Shown: positions 25,061 to 33,774 of the stretch, piece after piece
Position numbering within the stretch: position 1 is the first letter of the stretch
Layout of the letters: each line of letters begins with the position of its first letter
NCBI RefSeq assembly: GCF_014892515.1
Contig: NZ_JADBGR010000059.1
Location: forward strand, 1-41,384
Length of the DNA stretch: 41,384 nucleotides
Direction of reading: 5' to 3'
Source of the DNA: Myceligenerans pegani
GTDB lineage: Bacteria; Actinomycetota; Actinomycetes; Actinomycetales; Cellulomonadaceae
Made by a program: the position numbers and the translations under genes
Notes under the pieces: model-generated
The model's input: only the letters and a program-made list of their open reading frames with translations
Databases searched by the model: none
Told to the model about the DNA's origin: nothing

Positions 25061-26377
25061 ATGACTCCGCTGCCCACCACCCGGCACGAGCTGGGACTGC
25101 TCTGGCGAGCCCGTCCGGCGATGGCCGGGCTGCTGCTCGCCGGACAAGGCCTCGCACGTCTGCCCGGACCCGCGATCCGCAGGGTCCCCGGTATCGGCTG
25201 GGTGACCGGTGACCCCGTCGTCGCGCGCGTCGTCCTCAAGGACCACCGCTCCTTCACGATGGTGGGTGAGGGCGGCGTCGGCGACCTCTGGGCACAGATC
25301 CTCGGCGAGTGGGTACGCGATCTGTTCGACGGTCCCGGCCACCACGACCTGCGCACGCGCGCCCGCGACCTGTTCACCGAGAGGTCAGCCGCCGCCCTGG
25401 TGGCGGAGACGTGGGGACCGGTCCTGAGCGACGTCCGCGCGCGGCTGTCCACCGGCGAGCCCGTCGACGTCGCCCACACCGCACGCGTGCTCGTGGGCCG
25501 CATGATGATCGAGCTCCTGGGCATCCCGGCGCCCGACGACGCCGGAAACCGCACCGGCCCCGGCACCGGCACCAACAAGGACCCCGCGTGGCCCGACGAC
25601 GCCGGGGCGCTCGCCGCCTTCCGCACCGGCGAGCGGCTCGCGAGGCTCGCCCTGGGCACGGCCGCGTCCACCACGCTCTCCCCCGCCGCGATCGCCGAGG
25701 CGAAGCTCATCACCGACGAGCTGACCGCCGGCGTCCCGCGCGCCTTCCGCACCGCGCCGCCCGACCGGCTCCTCGGGCGCGCCCGGGAGCTCGGGCTGGA
25801 CCTCGAGGAGACCACCGGCCTGGCCAGCCTGCTCATGGTCGCCGGGACGGAGACGTCCGCGAGCGCCATGATGCGCACGACGGCGCTCCTGATCGACACC
25901 GGCGAACAGCACCGCCTGCTCGCCGGACTGAACGACCACGACCACCAGAACGACCGCACGTCCGCACCCACGGGGCGACCGCCGTCGGACACCGACCCGT
26001 GGGAACCGGTGGTCCGCGAGGGGCTGCGCGTGACGAGCCCCGCCTCGGTCATCGGGCGCGGCGTCTCCCGCGACGTCGAGATCGGCGGCGCCCGCCTCCG
26101 CGCGGGGGAACGGATCATGCTGCTGGTCTGGTCGGCGAACGCGGCGGCGGGTCCGTTCCGCGCGGACCGGGAGTACGTCCGGGAGACCCGCCAGCTCTGG
26201 TTCGGCGCGGGCCGCCATCTCTGCCTCGGCGCGGCGCTCGCCCGTGCGGAGATCTCCGCGCTGCTGCGGGTGCTGTGGCCCGCGGAGGGCGCCGTCCCGC
26301 TCCGCGTGGTCCGGCGTCGTGCCGCGCGGCGGGTGGTCGTGCCGGGTTACGAGGAGCTGGTGGTCGCGCGTTCGTAG
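25061..26377 (+). CDS. Cytochrome P450 (second of a related pair)
   Basis: 438 residues. Heme loop FGAGRHLCLG with Cys near 388, I-helix VAGTETSASAM, and the ExxR motif VVREGLRVTSPAS, in which the residue after Glu is Gly. There is a Gly/Thr/Asn-rich insertion near 165-175 and a polar stretch before the ExxR helix. It is divergent from the OleA-like gene and related in sequence to the P450 at 21626, so the two probably arose by duplication and may act on successive positions of one product. The last 31 nt overlap the convergent ABC ATPase gene. No redox partner genes are visible. Confidence 0.9.
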   Translation: MTPLPTTRHELGLLWRARPAMAGLLLAGQGLARLPGPAIRRVPGIGWVTGDPVVARVVLKDHRSFTMVGEGGVGDLWAQILGEWVRDLFDGPGHHDLRTRARDLFTERSAAALVAETWGPVLSDVRARLSTGEPVDVAHTARVLVGRMMIELLGIPAPDDAGNRTGPGTGTNKDPAWPDDAGALAAFRTGERLARLALGTAASTTLSPAAIAEAKLITDELTAGVPRAFRTAPPDRLLGRARELGLDLEETTGLASLLMVAGTETSASAMMRTTALLIDTGEQHRLLAGLNDHDHQNDRTSAPTGRPPSDTDPWEPVVREGLRVTSPASVIGRGVSRDVEIGGARLRAGERIMLLVWSANAAAGPFRADREYVRETRQLWFGAGRHLCLGAALARAEISALLRVLWPAEGAVPLRVVRRRAARRVVVPGYEELVVARS

Positions 26378-27399
26378 ATCCGGCGCACCACGTCCTCGAT
26401 GGCCGGCTCGGCGATCGTCAGGTCCAGCACGTCGGCCTGCTCGGAGACGGCGGCGAGCACGCGGGCGGCGGTCGTCGTGGCGGGGTCGAACGCGAGGTGC
26501 TGCCGCAGGCCGCCGCCCTCGCTGCGCAGGTGGCGCGCATCGGGCACGGCCAGTTCGGCGCGCGGTTCGGCGAGGTCCACGATCAGCACGCGCTCCGCCC
26601 CGACGGTCCGCCCGAGCCCGTCGAGGCTCCCGTCGTAGGCGAGCCGCCCGTGGTCGACGACGAGGATCCGGTCGCACAGCCGCTCGACGTCGCCCATGTC
26701 GTGCGTGGTGAGCAGCAGGGTCGTGCCGTGCTCCGCCCGTTCGCGGACCAGGAACTCGCGCAGCCGCTGCTTGGACAGCACGTCGAGCCCGATCGTCGGC
26801 TCGTCGAGGACGAGGAGCTCCGGCCGGTGCAGCAGCGCGGCCGCGACCTCGGCGCGCATCCGCTGCCCGAGTGACAGCTGCCGCACGGGTGTACCGAGGT
26901 AGTCGCCCATGTCGAGGGTCTCGACGAGCTCGTCCGTGCGGGTCCGCTCCTGCGCGCGGGACAGGGAGTGGATCGCCGCGAGGATGCCGAAGGACTCCCG
27001 CACGGGCAGGTCCCACCACAGTTGCGACCGCTGCCCGAAGACGACCCCGATCCGCCGCGCGAGCTTCTTGCGGTCCTTGACCGGCCGCAGCCCGCAGGTG
27101 AGCACCTCGCCGGCGGTCGGCACGAGGATTCCGGCGAGCATCTTGATCGTGGTGGACTTCCCGGCGCCGTTGGCGCCGATGTATCCGACCGCCTCGCCCG
27201 CCGCGATGCTCCAGCTCATGTCGTCGACGGCGGTCAGCCGCCGCACCTTCAGCCCGTCCCGCACCCGGAAGTCGCGGCTCAGTCCGCGCACCTCCACGAT
27301 CGTGTCCGACGACGGCGTCCGGCCGTCCGCCGGCACCCTGGCCGTCGCCCGTGGCCGGGCCGTGCCCGGGCCCGCCGTCTCCGGCGTCGTCCTGCTCAC
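26347..27399 (-). CDS. ABC transporter ATP-binding protein (DUF990-type exporter)
   Basis: 350 residues. Intact motifs: Walker A GANGAGKSTTIKMLAG near 75-90, a Q-loop region VVFGQRSQLWWDLP, signature LSLGQRMRAEVAAAL, Walker B LLVLDEPTIGLD and switch His in LLLTTHDM. The RSQLWWDLP segment is typical of ATPases that go with DUF990/ABC2_membrane_6 permeases, two of which lie immediately upstream. The GTG start overlaps the permease stop by 4 nt. An N-terminal 30-residue Pro/Thr/Arg-rich extension precedes the domain. An export role is likely; the substrate is unknown. Confidence 0.92.
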   Translation of the reverse strand: MSRTTPETAGPGTARPRATARVPADGRTPSSDTIVEVRGLSRDFRVRDGLKVRRLTAVDDMSWSIAAGEAVGYIGANGAGKSTTIKMLAGILVPTAGEVLTCGLRPVKDRKKLARRIGVVFGQRSQLWWDLPVRESFGILAAIHSLSRAQERTRTDELVETLDMGDYLGTPVRQLSLGQRMRAEVAAALLHRPELLVLDEPTIGLDVLSKQRLREFLVRERAEHGTTLLLTTHDMGDVERLCDRILVVDHGRLAYDGSLDGLGRTVGAERVLIVDLAEPRAELAVPDARHLRSEGGGLRQHLAFDPATTTAARVLAAVSEQADVLDLTIAEPAIEDVVRRIYERATTSSS

Positions 27400-28202
27400 C
27401 CTCCACCTCCCTGGTAGTGCCGTACACCCGCCCGCCACGCGAGCAGTGCGAGGATCCACGCCCACAGCGCCGCCACGGGTGCGAACCACCCGAGCCACGC
27501 GGGCAGCCAGTCCGCGCCGGGCTCGCCGAGCAGCAGCATCGCGGGCAGGTAGGCGCAGAACGCCATGGGGAACACGAACCCGAAGATCACCGTGATGCCG
27601 CGCACCCACACGGTGGCGGGCTGCGTGGACGCGTGCCGCCCGCCGTACACGAACGCGTTGGTCACTTGTTCCGCGTTGAGCAGGAAGAACTGCAGTCCGC
27701 CCGCCGCGACGAAGTTGGCGCAGAAGATCGCGAACCCGCACACGAGCGCCAGGGCCAGCAACGCCACGGCGCGCGGGCCCCAGTCGATGTCGTTCGCGGC
27801 GAGCGCCCAGATCAGCACGACGACGGCGAGCGCCGTGCGTCCCAGACGCCGCAGGCTGATGTCGCTGGTCACGAGCTGCGCGAGCAGCGGCTGCGGCCGC
27901 AGGTACAGGACGTCGACGGTCCCGGCCCGGACCTGCTGCGCGAGGCTGTCGACGTGCCCGAACATCATGTCGGCGTTCGAGAACGCGAGTTCGGCGAGGC
28001 CGAACACGAGGAGCGCCTGCATCAGGTCGAGGCCGCCCAGGGTGCCGTTCGCGGCCGAGAAGAGCACGATCACCTCGGCCATCTCCGTCAGCCCGACGAG
28101 CGCGGTGCCGAACAGGTCGGCCCGGAAGCTCGTGCGGTAGGCGCGTTGCGCGCGGATCCGCGACGCGAGCACGGCGCGATAGGGCCGCAGGAGGTCACCC
28201 AC
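27396..28202 (-). CDS. ABC-2 permease of DUF990 family (second subunit)
   Basis: 268 residues with about six membrane helices. Features of the family: LRPYRAVLASRIRAQRAYRTSF at the N-terminus before the first helix (residues 4-25), YLRPQPLLAQLVTSD near 97, and a FANFVAAGGLQFFLL-like helix pair in the middle. It forms a heterodimeric membrane channel with the product of the upstream gene. The start overlaps that gene's end by 8 nt, and the stop overlaps the ATPase start, so the three genes are tightly coupled. Confidence 0.88.
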   Translation of the reverse strand: MGDLLRPYRAVLASRIRAQRAYRTSFRADLFGTALVGLTEMAEVIVLFSAANGTLGGLDLMQALLVFGLAELAFSNADMMFGHVDSLAQQVRAGTVDVLYLRPQPLLAQLVTSDISLRRLGRTALAVVVLIWALAANDIDWGPRAVALLALALVCGFAIFCANFVAAGGLQFFLLNAEQVTNAFVYGGRHASTQPATVWVRGITVIFGFVFPMAFCAYLPAMLLLGEPGADWLPAWLGWFAPVAALWAWILALLAWRAGVRHYQGGGG

Positions 28203-28989
28203 CCTGCACCTCCAGCTTCCGCCGCCCGAGCCGGGTCGCCACCTGGCCCGCCGCGAGGGCGAGAGCCAGCCACCCCGCCTGCGCGGCGATCAGCCACAGC
28301 GCGTCGGCGCCGGTGGTCCGGCCGCTGAGCACGTCGATCGGGTACATCATCACGGCGGGGAACGGCGTGGCGAGAGCGATCACCTTCAGCCAGTCCGGGA
28401 ACAGCCAGACGGGGGTCATGAGGCCGGTCAGCAGGCCGGACACGCCCATGTAGAGCACCTGCAGCCCGCGGATCTCGACGAGCCAGAACCCGGCGGTGCC
28501 CAGGAGGTAGGCCAGGGAGTGCGAGAGCGCGATCCCCAGCAGCAGGCTCACCGCGCCGAGCACGTACGGCAGCACCTGGGCCGGCATGGCCATGCCCACC
28601 ACGAGCACGCCCACGCCCACGCTCGGGAGACCGCGCGGGATCAGCGCGAACACGCCACGGCCGACGTCGTCGGCGATGCCGGCGAGCTGCACGTCCACGG
28701 GTCGCAGGAAGTCCACGGCGATGGCACCGGACTTGATGCGCTCCGCCGAGCCGGGCAGGGACCAGATGTTCACCGAGCCGAGCAGGCCCTGGCTCAGCCA
28801 GACGTAGGCCGCCATCGTCCCGGCGGTGTAGCCGGCGATCTCGCCCCCGCCGTCGTCGACGAGGGTCAGCAGGATCCCGGACTTGAGCAGCCCGAACGTG
28901 GCGTTGGCGAGCAGTCCGGCGAAGGCGGCGGGGAGGTAGCGGCTCTGGGTGCGGAAGCCGGCGGCGAGGATCCGGGCGTAGACGCGCAC
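28195..28989 (-). CDS. ABC-2 permease of DUF990 family (first subunit)
   Basis: 264 residues, about six helices. Seen: AAFRTQSRYLPAAF-type N-terminus, a central DFLRPVDVQLAGIADDVGR loop typical of DUF990, and the final LALAAGQVATRLGRRKLEVQGG with its basic end. It is the first gene of a three-gene ABC exporter operon. The GTG at 28989 lies 9 nt after TAGGGT, which with TTGCCC makes a plausible promoter. It is oriented like ilvD, whose terminator hairpin lies just upstream. Confidence 0.88.
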   Translation of the reverse strand: MRVYARILAAGFRTQSRYLPAAFAGLLANATFGLLKSGILLTLVDDGGGEIAGYTAGTMAAYVWLSQGLLGSVNIWSLPGSAERIKSGAIAVDFLRPVDVQLAGIADDVGRGVFALIPRGLPSVGVGVLVVGMAMPAQVLPYVLGAVSLLLGIALSHSLAYLLGTAGFWLVEIRGLQVLYMGVSGLLTGLMTPVWLFPDWLKVIALATPFPAVMMYPIDVLSGRTTGADALWLIAAQAGWLALALAAGQVATRLGRRKLEVQGG

Positions 28990-28998
28990 AAGCGCGAG

Positions 28999-29027
28999 AC
29001 CCTACTCGCCCGTCAACTCAGGGGCAA
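28999..29027 (-). promoter_or_regulatory. Putative promoter of the DUF990 ABC exporter operon
   Basis: -35 TTGCCC (29022-29027), 17-nt spacer and -10 TAGGGT (28999-29004), with the GTG start 9 nt downstream. Confidence 0.45.
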
Positions 29028-29073
29028 CGCAATTTCGCGGTATCCGCGGTCGGACCGTCCACGGTCCTCGGAA

Positions 29074-29094
29074 GTCGCGGGAGCCTCCCGCGAC
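29074..29094 (-). terminator. Hairpin downstream of ilvD
   Basis: Perfect 9-bp stem GTCGCGGGA / TCCCGCGAC with a 3-nt loop, 27 nt after the ilvD stop. There is no T run. Confidence 0.55.
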
Positions 29095-29121
29095 GCCGCT
29101 CCCTGCTCGCCGCGGGACCCC

Positions 29122-30984
29122 TCAGCGCGCGGGAAGCCTCGACAGGTCCCGCACCGCGCCCTTGTCCGCGCTCGTGGCGAGCGCCGCATACGCGCGCAGT
29201 GCGGGCGAGACGTACCGGTCGCGCGAGGCGGGCTGCCACGGCCGCTCGGACGACTCCATCTTCAGGCGCCGCTCCGCCAGGACGTCGTCGGGCACGTGCA
29301 GCACGATGGACCGCGCCTCGACGTCGATCGAGATCTCGTCCCCGTCCTCGACCAGCCCGATCGTGCCGCCGGCGGCGGCCTCCGGGGAGACGTGCCCCAC
29401 GGAGATCCCGCTGGACCCGCCCGAGAAGCGCCCGTCGGTGATGAGCGCGACCTGCTTGCCCAGGCCGCGACCCTTGATGAAGGACGTCGGGTACAGCATC
29501 TCCTGCATGCCCGGCCCGCCGGCCGGACCCTCGTACCGCACGACGACGACGTGCCCCGGCTCGACCTGCTTGGACAGGATCTTCTCGACGGCCTCGTCCT
29601 GCGACTCGCACACGAGCGCCCGCCCGCGGAACCGGAACACGTCCGGGTCGACGCCCGCCGTCTTGAACACGGCGCCGTCCTCGGCGAGGTTGCCACGCAG
29701 CACGGCGAGGCCGCCCTCGACCGTGTACGCGTGCTCGATGTCGCGGATGCAGCCCTCGGCGGCGTCCGTGTCGAGCGACTCCCAGCGGTTCGACGTCGAG
29801 AACGCCTGCGTGGTCCGCACGCCGCCGGGGGCGGCGTGGAACAGTTCGAGCGCCTCGTCGGTGGCCTTGCCGCCGCGGATGTCCCAGTCGTCGAGCCACT
29901 CGCGCATAGTGGGGGTGTGCACGGTGGTGACCTCGTGGGACAGCAGCCCGGCGCGGTCCAGTTCGCCGAGCAGTGCGGGGATGCCGCCCGCCCGGTGCAC
30001 GTCCTCCATGTGGAAGTCCGGGTGGTTCGGCGCCACCTTGCTCAGGCACGGCACCCGGCGGCTGAGCTCCTCGATGTCGGCGAGCGTGAAGTCGACCTCG
30101 GCCTCCTGGGCCGCGGCGAGGATGTGCAGCACCGTGTTCGTGGAGCCGCCCATCGCGACGTCGAGTGCCATCGCGTTCATGAAGGCGTCCTTGGTCGCGA
30201 TCCCGCGCGGCGCGGCGGTGTCGTCCTCGTCCTCGTAGAAGCGGCGCGCCAGATCCACGACGGTGCGGCCCGCGTTCAGGAAGAGCTCCTTGCGCGCGGC
30301 GTGCGTGGCGAGCGTGGAGCCGTTGCCCGGCAGCGACAGGCCGAGCGCCTCGGTGAGGCAGTTCATCGAGTTCGCGGTGAACATGCCCGAGCACGACCCG
30401 CAGGTGGGACAGGCGTTCTCCTCGACCATGCCGAGCGCCTTGTCGTCGACGTTCTCGTCGGCGGAGTAGTTGATCGCGTTGATGAGGTTGAGGGGGGTCC
30501 TGGCGACGCCGTCGGCCACGACCGCCTTGCCGGCCTCCATCGGCCCGCCCGAGACGAAGATCGCCGGGATGTTCAGCCGCAGCGCCGCGTTGAGCATGCC
30601 CGGCGTGATCTTGTCGCAGTTGGAGATGCACACCAGCGCGTCGGCGGTGTGGGCGTTGACCATGTACTCCACCGAGTCGGCGATGAGGTCGCGGCTCGGG
30701 AGCGAGTAGAGCATCCCGCCGTGCCCCATCGCGATGCCGTCGTCGACGGCGATCGTGTTGAACTCCTTGGCGACGCCGCCGGCCTCACGGACGGCGCTCG
30801 CGACGAGGTCGCCCATGTCCTTGAGATGCACGTGGCCCGGGACGAACTGGGTGTACGAGTTCGCGATCGCGATGATCGGCTTGCCGAAGTCCTCCGACCC
30901 CATGCCGGTGGCGCGCCACAGGGCGCGCGCTCCCGCCATGTTCCGGCCGTGCGTGGAGGTGCGGGATCGCAGCGGACGACTCAT
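29122..30984 (-). CDS. ilvD: Dihydroxy-acid dehydratase
   Basis: 620 residues. Iron-sulfur ligand cysteines are in [11 protein letters not shown] near 120 and [19 protein letters not shown] near 190; the N-terminus has [20 protein letters not shown], and the C-terminal region [19 protein letters not shown]. It dehydrates dihydroxyisovalerate and dihydroxymethylvalerate in the Val/Ile/Leu pathway. The ATG at 30984 lies 6 nt after a -10 TATCGT and has no ribosome site, pointing to a leaderless mRNA; a longer reading to 31080 lacks support. It stands alone, about 16 kb from ilvBNC. Confidence 0.97.
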   Translation of the reverse strand: MSRPLRSRTSTHGRNMAGARALWRATGMGSEDFGKPIIAIANSYTQFVPGHVHLKDMGDLVASAVREAGGVAKEFNTIAVDDGIAMGHGGMLYSLPSRDLIADSVEYMVNAHTADALVCISNCDKITPGMLNAALRLNIPAIFVSGGPMEAGKAVVADGVARTPLNLINAINYSADENVDDKALGMVEENACPTCGSCSGMFTANSMNCLTEALGLSLPGNGSTLATHAARKELFLNAGRTVVDLARRFYEDEDDTAAPRGIATKDAFMNAMALDVAMGGSTNTVLHILAAAQEAEVDFTLADIEELSRRVPCLSKVAPNHPDFHMEDVHRAGGIPALLGELDRAGLLSHEVTTVHTPTMREWLDDWDIRGGKATDEALELFHAAPGGVRTTQAFSTSNRWESLDTDAAEGCIRDIEHAYTVEGGLAVLRGNLAEDGAVFKTAGVDPDVFRFRGRALVCESQDEAVEKILSKQVEPGHVVVVRYEGPAGGPGMQEMLYPTSFIKGRGLGKQVALITDGRFSGGSSGISVGHVSPEAAAGGTIGLVEDGDEISIDVEARSIVLHVPDDVLAERRLKMESSERPWQPASRDRYVSPALRAYAALATSADKGAVRDLSRLPAR

Positions 30985-30990
30985 GCGGGC

Positions 30991-31020
30991 ACGATAGTCC
31001 CGCTGTCCGGCAGCTGACAC
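30991..31020 (-). promoter_or_regulatory. ilvD promoter
   Basis: -35 GTGTCA (31015-31020), 18-nt spacer and -10 TATCGT (30991-30996), ending 6 nt before the ilvD ATG. Confidence 0.55.
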
Positions 31021-31048
31021 ACCCGGGTCACAGTACGGACAGCTCGCC

Positions 31049-31067
31049 CGTAAGATCTTCGTAAGAT
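31049..31067 (+). promoter_or_regulatory. Direct repeat CGTAAGAT, 11-bp period
   Basis: Two exact copies of CGTAAGAT (31049-31056 and 31060-31067) one helical turn apart, in the ilvD / DoxX divergent region. The spacing suits a regulator binding on one DNA face. Each copy also contains TAAGAT, a possible -10 for the DoxX gene. Confidence 0.45.
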
Positions 31068-31119
31068 AAACGATTTGCATGCTGCCGCAACGACTGTGCG
31101 CCCCTCCACGATGCAGCGC

Positions 31120-31656
31120 ATGACGTCCACGAAGGCAGCGCCCGCGACCACCCTGACCACCTCCGACTCACCCGCCGCCCGGATGCTCGCCGTGTGCCGC
31201 GTCCTGCTCGGGTTCGTGTTCCTCTGGCCCGCGCTCGACAAGTCGTTCGGGCTCGGCTACGCCACCCCGGCCGATGCCGCGTGGCTCACCACCGGCAACT
31301 CGCCCACCGCCGGCTACCTGGGCCACGTCGAGGGCCCGCTCGGCGGTTTCTTCGCCGGGCTCGCGAGCCCCGTCTCCGACGTCCTGTTCGTCGCCGGGAT
31401 GGCGGGCACCGGCATCGCGCTGCTGCTCGGCATCGGGCTGCGCGTCGCGGCGGCGTCGGGCGCGCTCATCATGACCCTGCTGTGGCTCTCGGCCTGGACC
31501 TTCGCGCCCGGCTCGACCAATCCGATCGTCGACACCCACGTGATCTACGCGGCGCTCGTCGTCACCCTCGCCGTCGCGCGGGCCGGCGACGTGTGGGGCC
31601 TCGGCCGCGCCTGGGCCGCCTCGGGGATCCCCGGAAGCCGGACCTGGCTCCGCTGA
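31120..31656 (+). CDS. DoxX/DoxD-like membrane protein
   Basis: 178 residues with about four membrane helices: [20 protein letters not shown], then [36 protein letters not shown] and [17 protein letters not shown]. The [10 protein letters not shown] after the first helix, and the overall plan, match the DoxX family that includes the large subunit of thiosulfate:quinone oxidoreductase; actual function is unknown. The start is uncertain: ATGs at 31111 and 31120 and a TTG at 31075 are in frame, and none has a good ribosome site. I chose 31120 as the last Met before the disordered N-terminal stretch and first helix. Confidence 0.78.
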   Translation: MTSTKAAPATTLTTSDSPAARMLAVCRVLLGFVFLWPALDKSFGLGYATPADAAWLTTGNSPTAGYLGHVEGPLGGFFAGLASPVSDVLFVAGMAGTGIALLLGIGLRVAAASGALIMTLLWLSAWTFAPGSTNPIVDTHVIYAALVVTLAVARAGDVWGLGRAWAASGIPGSRTWLR

Positions 31657-31681
31657 CCGCACCGGACGACCGACATCGCGG

Positions 31682-32266
31682 TCAGTCGTTCGCGCTCACG
31701 TACTCGTCCTCGAGGACACTCATCACGTACGCGTCCGACCAGCCGTCGCCGTCCGGGTAGACGTCGCGCAGCCGCCCCTCCTCGCGGAAGCCCAGCGATT
31801 CGTACAGGGCCTTCGCCCGCGGGTTGATGCTCAGGACGTCGAGCCCGACCCGGTGCAGCCGGGGGCCGGGGTGCTCCGGACCGCCGACGAAGGCGAACCG
31901 GAGCACCTCCTCGATCGCCTCGCGCCCGTATCCGCGGCCGCGGTAGTTCGGCAGCATCTGCAGGCGGAGGTTGGCGGACCGCCGCTCCGGGTCGATGTCG
32001 TTCAGCACGATCTCGCCGATCAACTCGTCGCTGACGGGGACGCCGTCACGCACGGCCGCGGGCACGATCGCCCAGTCGAACCGGCCGGGACGGTCCGAGA
32101 CGACCGCCGCCCACTTGTCGATCTGCTCCCGCGTGAACGTCTCCGTCGTCCCGGTCAGGCGCATGCCCTCCGGGTCCTGGACCGCCTCCCAGAGACGATC
32201 CGCGTCACGCGGTTCGATCGGCCGCAGGCGCACCAGCTCGCCGTGCAGCACCGGCCCTCTGGTCAC
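31682..32266 (-). CDS. GNAT-family N-acetyltransferase (RimJ/RimL-like)
   Basis: 194 residues. N-terminal [19 protein letters not shown], the acetyl-CoA binding [22 protein letters not shown] near 105-126, and the C-terminal [22 protein letters not shown] and EGRLRDVY are standard for RimJ/RimL-type acetyltransferases. It acetylates an amino group of a protein or small molecule; the substrate is unknown. The GTG start overlaps the gatB stop by 4 nt, so it is the last gene of the gatCAB operon, though probably unrelated in function. Confidence 0.93.
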   Translation of the reverse strand: MTRGPVLHGELVRLRPIEPRDADRLWEAVQDPEGMRLTGTTETFTREQIDKWAAVVSDRPGRFDWAIVPAAVRDGVPVSDELIGEIVLNDIDPERRSANLRLQMLPNYRGRGYGREAIEEVLRFAFVGGPEHPGPRLHRVGLDVLSINPRAKALYESLGFREEGRLRDVYPDGDGWSDAYVMSVLEDEYVSAND

Positions 32267-33774
32267 TGCCCGATCCGCTCCAGCACCAGTTCACGCACGC
32301 GCTTCGCGTCCGCCTGGCCCTTGGTCGCCTTCATCACCGCGCCGATGATCGCGCCGACGGGCCCCTGGTTGCCGCCCCGGACCTTCTCCACGACGTCGGG
32401 CTGCGCGGCGAGCGCCTCGTCGATGGCCGCCAGCAGCGCGCCGTCGTCGGACACGACCTCGAGACCGCGCGACCGCACGACCGCGGCCGGGTCGCCCTCG
32501 CCCGCGAGCACGCCGTCGAGCACCTGGCGGGCCAGCTTGTCGTTGATCGTGCCGGCCGCGACGAGCTGCTCGAGCTCGGCGATCTGGGCGGGAGTGACCG
32601 CCATGCTCGCGAGCGCGACGTCGGCCTGCTTGGCCCGCCGCGCGAGCTCGCCCATCCACCACTTGCGGGCCCCGGCGGGCGAGGTGCCCCCGGCGACGGT
32701 CGCCTCGATGAGGTCGACCGCACCGGCGTTGACGACGTCGCGCATCTCGGCGTCGGCGTACCCCCACTCCTTCTGGAGGCGACGGCGGCGCGCCGCCGGC
32801 ATCTCCGGCAGGCTCGCCCGGATCTCCTCGACCCACTCGCGGCTCGGCGCGACGGGGACCAGGTCCGGCTCGGGGAAGTAGCGGTAGTCCTCCGCGTCCG
32901 ACTTCACGCGGCCCGACGTGGTGATGCCGGTGTCCTCGTGCCAGTGCCGGGTCTCCTGGACGACGGCCTGCCCCGCGTCGAGCACGGCGGCCTGGCGTGA
33001 GATCTCGTGCCGCACCGTCCGCTCCACCGAGCGGAAGGAGTTCACGTTCTTCGTCTCCGTGCGGGTCCCCAGCGGGGCGTCGGGGCTGGTGCGCAGGGAG
33101 ACGTTCACGTCCGCGCGCACGTTGCCGCGCTCCATGCGCGCCTCGGACACGCCGAGGGCACGGAAGATGTCGCGCAGTGTCTGCACGTAGGCCCGCGCCA
33201 CCTCCGGCGCCCGCTCACCGGCGCCCTCGATGGGCTTGGTGACGATCTCCACCAGCGGGATGCCCGCGCGGTTGTAGTCGACGAGGCTGTACTCCGCGCC
33301 GTGGATCCGGCCCGTCGCGCCGCCGACGTGCGTGTTCTTGCCCGCGTCCTCCTCCATGTGGGCGCGCTCGATCTCGACGCGGAAGATCTCGCCGTCCTTG
33401 AGCTCGATGTCGATCCAGCCGTCGTAGGCGATGGGCTCGTCGTACTGCGAGGTCTGGAAGTTCTTCGGGACGTCCGGGTAGAAGTAGTTCTTCCGCGCGA
33501 ACCGGCAGGACTCCGCGATCTGGCAGTTCAGCGCGAGGCCGATGCGGATCGCGTACTCGACGGCGGTGCCGTTGACCACGGGCAGCGCGCCCGGCAGCCC
33601 GAGCGACACGGGCGTGGTCTGCGTGTTGGGTTCGCCGCCGAACTCGACCTCGGCCGCGCAGAACATCTTGGTCCGTGTGCCGAGCTCGACGTGCACCTCG
33701 ATGCCGAGCACCGGGTCGTACCGGCGCACGGCGTCGTCGTAGGCCACGAGTTCGGTGGTCGGTGCGGCGGTCAT
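32263..33774 (-). CDS. gatB: Aspartyl/glutamyl-tRNA amidotransferase subunit B
   Basis: 503 residues. Motifs: [16 protein letters not shown] near 24, [68 protein letters not shown] and the C-terminal YqeY-like domain ending [17 protein letters not shown]. It activates and amidates Glu-tRNA(Gln) or Asp-tRNA(Asn) together with GatA and GatC. Its ATG overlaps the gatA stop by 4 nt. Confidence 0.98.
   Translation of the reverse strand: MTAAPTTELVAYDDAVRRYDPVLGIEVHVELGTRTKMFCAAEVEFGGEPNTQTTPVSLGLPGALPVVNGTAVEYAIRIGLALNCQIAESCRFARKNYFYPDVPKNFQTSQYDEPIAYDGWIDIELKDGEIFRVEIERAHMEEDAGKNTHVGGATGRIHGAEYSLVDYNRAGIPLVEIVTKPIEGAGERAPEVARAYVQTLRDIFRALGVSEARMERGNVRADVNVSLRTSPDAPLGTRTETKNVNSFRSVERTVRHEISRQAAVLDAGQAVVQETRHWHEDTGITTSGRVKSDAEDYRYFPEPDLVPVAPSREWVEEIRASLPEMPAARRRRLQKEWGYADAEMRDVVNAGAVDLIEATVAGGTSPAGARKWWMGELARRAKQADVALASMAVTPAQIAELEQLVAAGTINDKLARQVLDGVLAGEGDPAAVVRSRGLEVVSDDGALLAAIDEALAAQPDVVEKVRGGNQGPVGAIIGAVMKATKGQADAKRVRELVLERIGQ

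Noticed and set aside
15724-26377. OleB (haloalkane-dehalogenase-like beta-lactone decarboxylase)
   Set aside because: No alpha/beta hydrolase of suitable length was found in any frame between the OleD-like and OleA-like genes.
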